A program made the translations under genes and the position numbers. The notes under the pieces were generated by a model. The model saw only the letters and a program-made list of their open reading frames with translations. It did no database searches and had not been told where the DNA came from. Shown here piece by piece: positions 13,755-14,091 of a DNA stretch of 14,091 bases. The stretch's first letter is position 1. Each line of letters begins with the position of its first letter. The stretch is taken from contig JAFYCU010000201.1 in the NCBI GenBank assembly GCA_017545095.1, positions 1 to 14,091 on the forward strand, in the 5' to 3' direction. The DNA is from Muribaculaceae bacterium (GTDB lineage Bacteria; Bacteroidota; Bacteroidia; Bacteroidales; Muribaculaceae).

Positions 13755-13792
13755 AATCACCCAGGAAAGCGAATCGGCTTTCCTGGGTGATT
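13755..13792. terminator. Bidirectional terminator between buk and the mutase gene
   Basis: A perfect 16-bp stem, 13755-13770 (AATCACCCAGGAAAGC) with 13777-13792, and a 6-nt loop GAATCG. It lies between convergent genes and is symmetric, so it can serve both strands, although T-runs on either side are short. Confidence 0.8.
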
Positions 13793-13802
13793 CTGTTGCT
13801 GC

Positions 13803-13816
13803 CAGCTTGTGGCACG
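13803..13816. repeat. Intergenic repeat unit CAGCTTGTGGCACG
   Basis: Matches the unit at 11291-11304 in 13 of 14 bases. It lies just beyond the stop codon of the minus-strand mutase gene. Confidence 0.5.
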
Positions 13817-13820
13817 GGGA

Positions 13821-14091
13821 TTAGTTCTCCTCGTCGAGCAGGATGTTCATGATTTCAATGGCCGACTTCATCACGTTGGTGCCGGGACCGAAGATGGCGG
13901 CGACACCGGCCTTGTAGAGGAAGTCGTAGTCCTGCACGGGAATCACACCGCCGGCAATGACGATGATGTCGTCGCGGCCGAGCTTCTTCAGCTCTTCAAT
14001 CACGGCGGGCACGAGGGTCTTGTGACCGGCGGCGAGCGACGACACGCCCAGCACGTTCACATCGTTCTCCACGGCCTCGCGGGCGGCTTCC
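13821..14091 (-). CDS. scpA: Methylmalonyl-CoA mutase large subunit, C-terminal cobalamin-binding domain (5' end outside window)
   Basis: The last 89 residues of the B12-binding domain; the frame is open to the window edge, so the GTG at 14072 is internal. [22 protein letters not shown] is the region holding the SxL motif and VIAGGVIP the GG motif of the DxHxxG-SxL-GG cobalamin fold; DxHxxG lies outside. The ending ([18 protein letters not shown]) is characteristic of methylmalonyl-CoA mutase rather than methionine synthase. The enzyme interconverts succinyl-CoA and (R)-methylmalonyl-CoA in the succinate-propionate fermentation of Bacteroidales. It converges on buk across a shared terminator. 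Confidence 0.9.
   Translation of the reverse strand, partial: EAAREAVENDVNVLGVSSLAAGHKTLVPAVIEELKKLGRDDIIVIAGGVIPVQDYDFLYKAGVAAIFGPGTNVMKSAIEIMNILLDEEN

Noticed and set aside
1..14091. CRISPR array or insertion sequence
   Set aside because: No regularly spaced repeats of CRISPR length, no cas gene, transposase or integrase was seen.

Overview
This window is a stretch of Bacteroidota chromosome, most likely a gut Bacteroidales (Muribaculaceae or Prevotellaceae-like; family level is inference). The grounds are: promoters with the Bacteroidota -7 element TAnnTTTG and a TTG/TTTG element 18-20 nt upstream; almost no Shine-Dalgarno sequences; an eukaryote-like (type 2) isoleucyl-tRNA synthetase; a DUF4296 lipoprotein beside lspA; a zinc-less TraR/DksA-family protein; a dockerin-tailed secreted endonuclease; and a B12-dependent methylmalonyl-CoA mutase.

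Region 1 (1-5715, plus strand) is a housekeeping cluster. It holds the 3' part of ileS, an intercistronic stem-loop, then a tight run (gaps of 5-7 bp) of a TraR/DksA-like protein, lspA, a DUF4296 lipoprotein and a small unknown protein. The LspA peptidase would process the neighbouring lipoprotein.

Region 2 (5716-8707) is accessory. It starts with a tRNA-Arg(UCU) that has its own -7 box and terminator. A clear promoter then drives a 39-codon ORF and a HicB-like antitoxin gene with no recognisable HicA. Facing it on the minus strand is a 678-codon ORF that looks like the excised C-terminal part of a phage or conjugative-element 'polyvalent' protein. It has a zincin-like module (HELQH) and a BECR-type nuclease-like module, the latter encoded by much more AT-rich DNA than its flanks. 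Both ends of this ORF run through terminators of neighbouring genes, so it is probably a relic.

Region 3 (8708-11235) holds a divergent pair, an outer-membrane beta-barrel protein (minus) and a small PAS-domain protein (plus), followed by a secreted endonuclease I with a dockerin-like C-terminus and a strong terminator.

Region 4 (11236-14091) is fermentative metabolism: phosphate butyryltransferase (ptb) and butyrate kinase (buk). They are separated by a 286-bp spacer able to form several, partly exclusive, RNA helices. The 3' end of a methylmalonyl-CoA mutase large-subunit gene converges from the other side. Ptb-Buk would conserve energy as ATP from acyl-CoA, and the mutase belongs to the succinate-propionate route. 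The spacers here carry 7-bp tandem repeats (ATTGTGC, ATGAGTC) and a recurrent AGCTTGTGGC motif, one array forming the -33 element of the ptb promoter.
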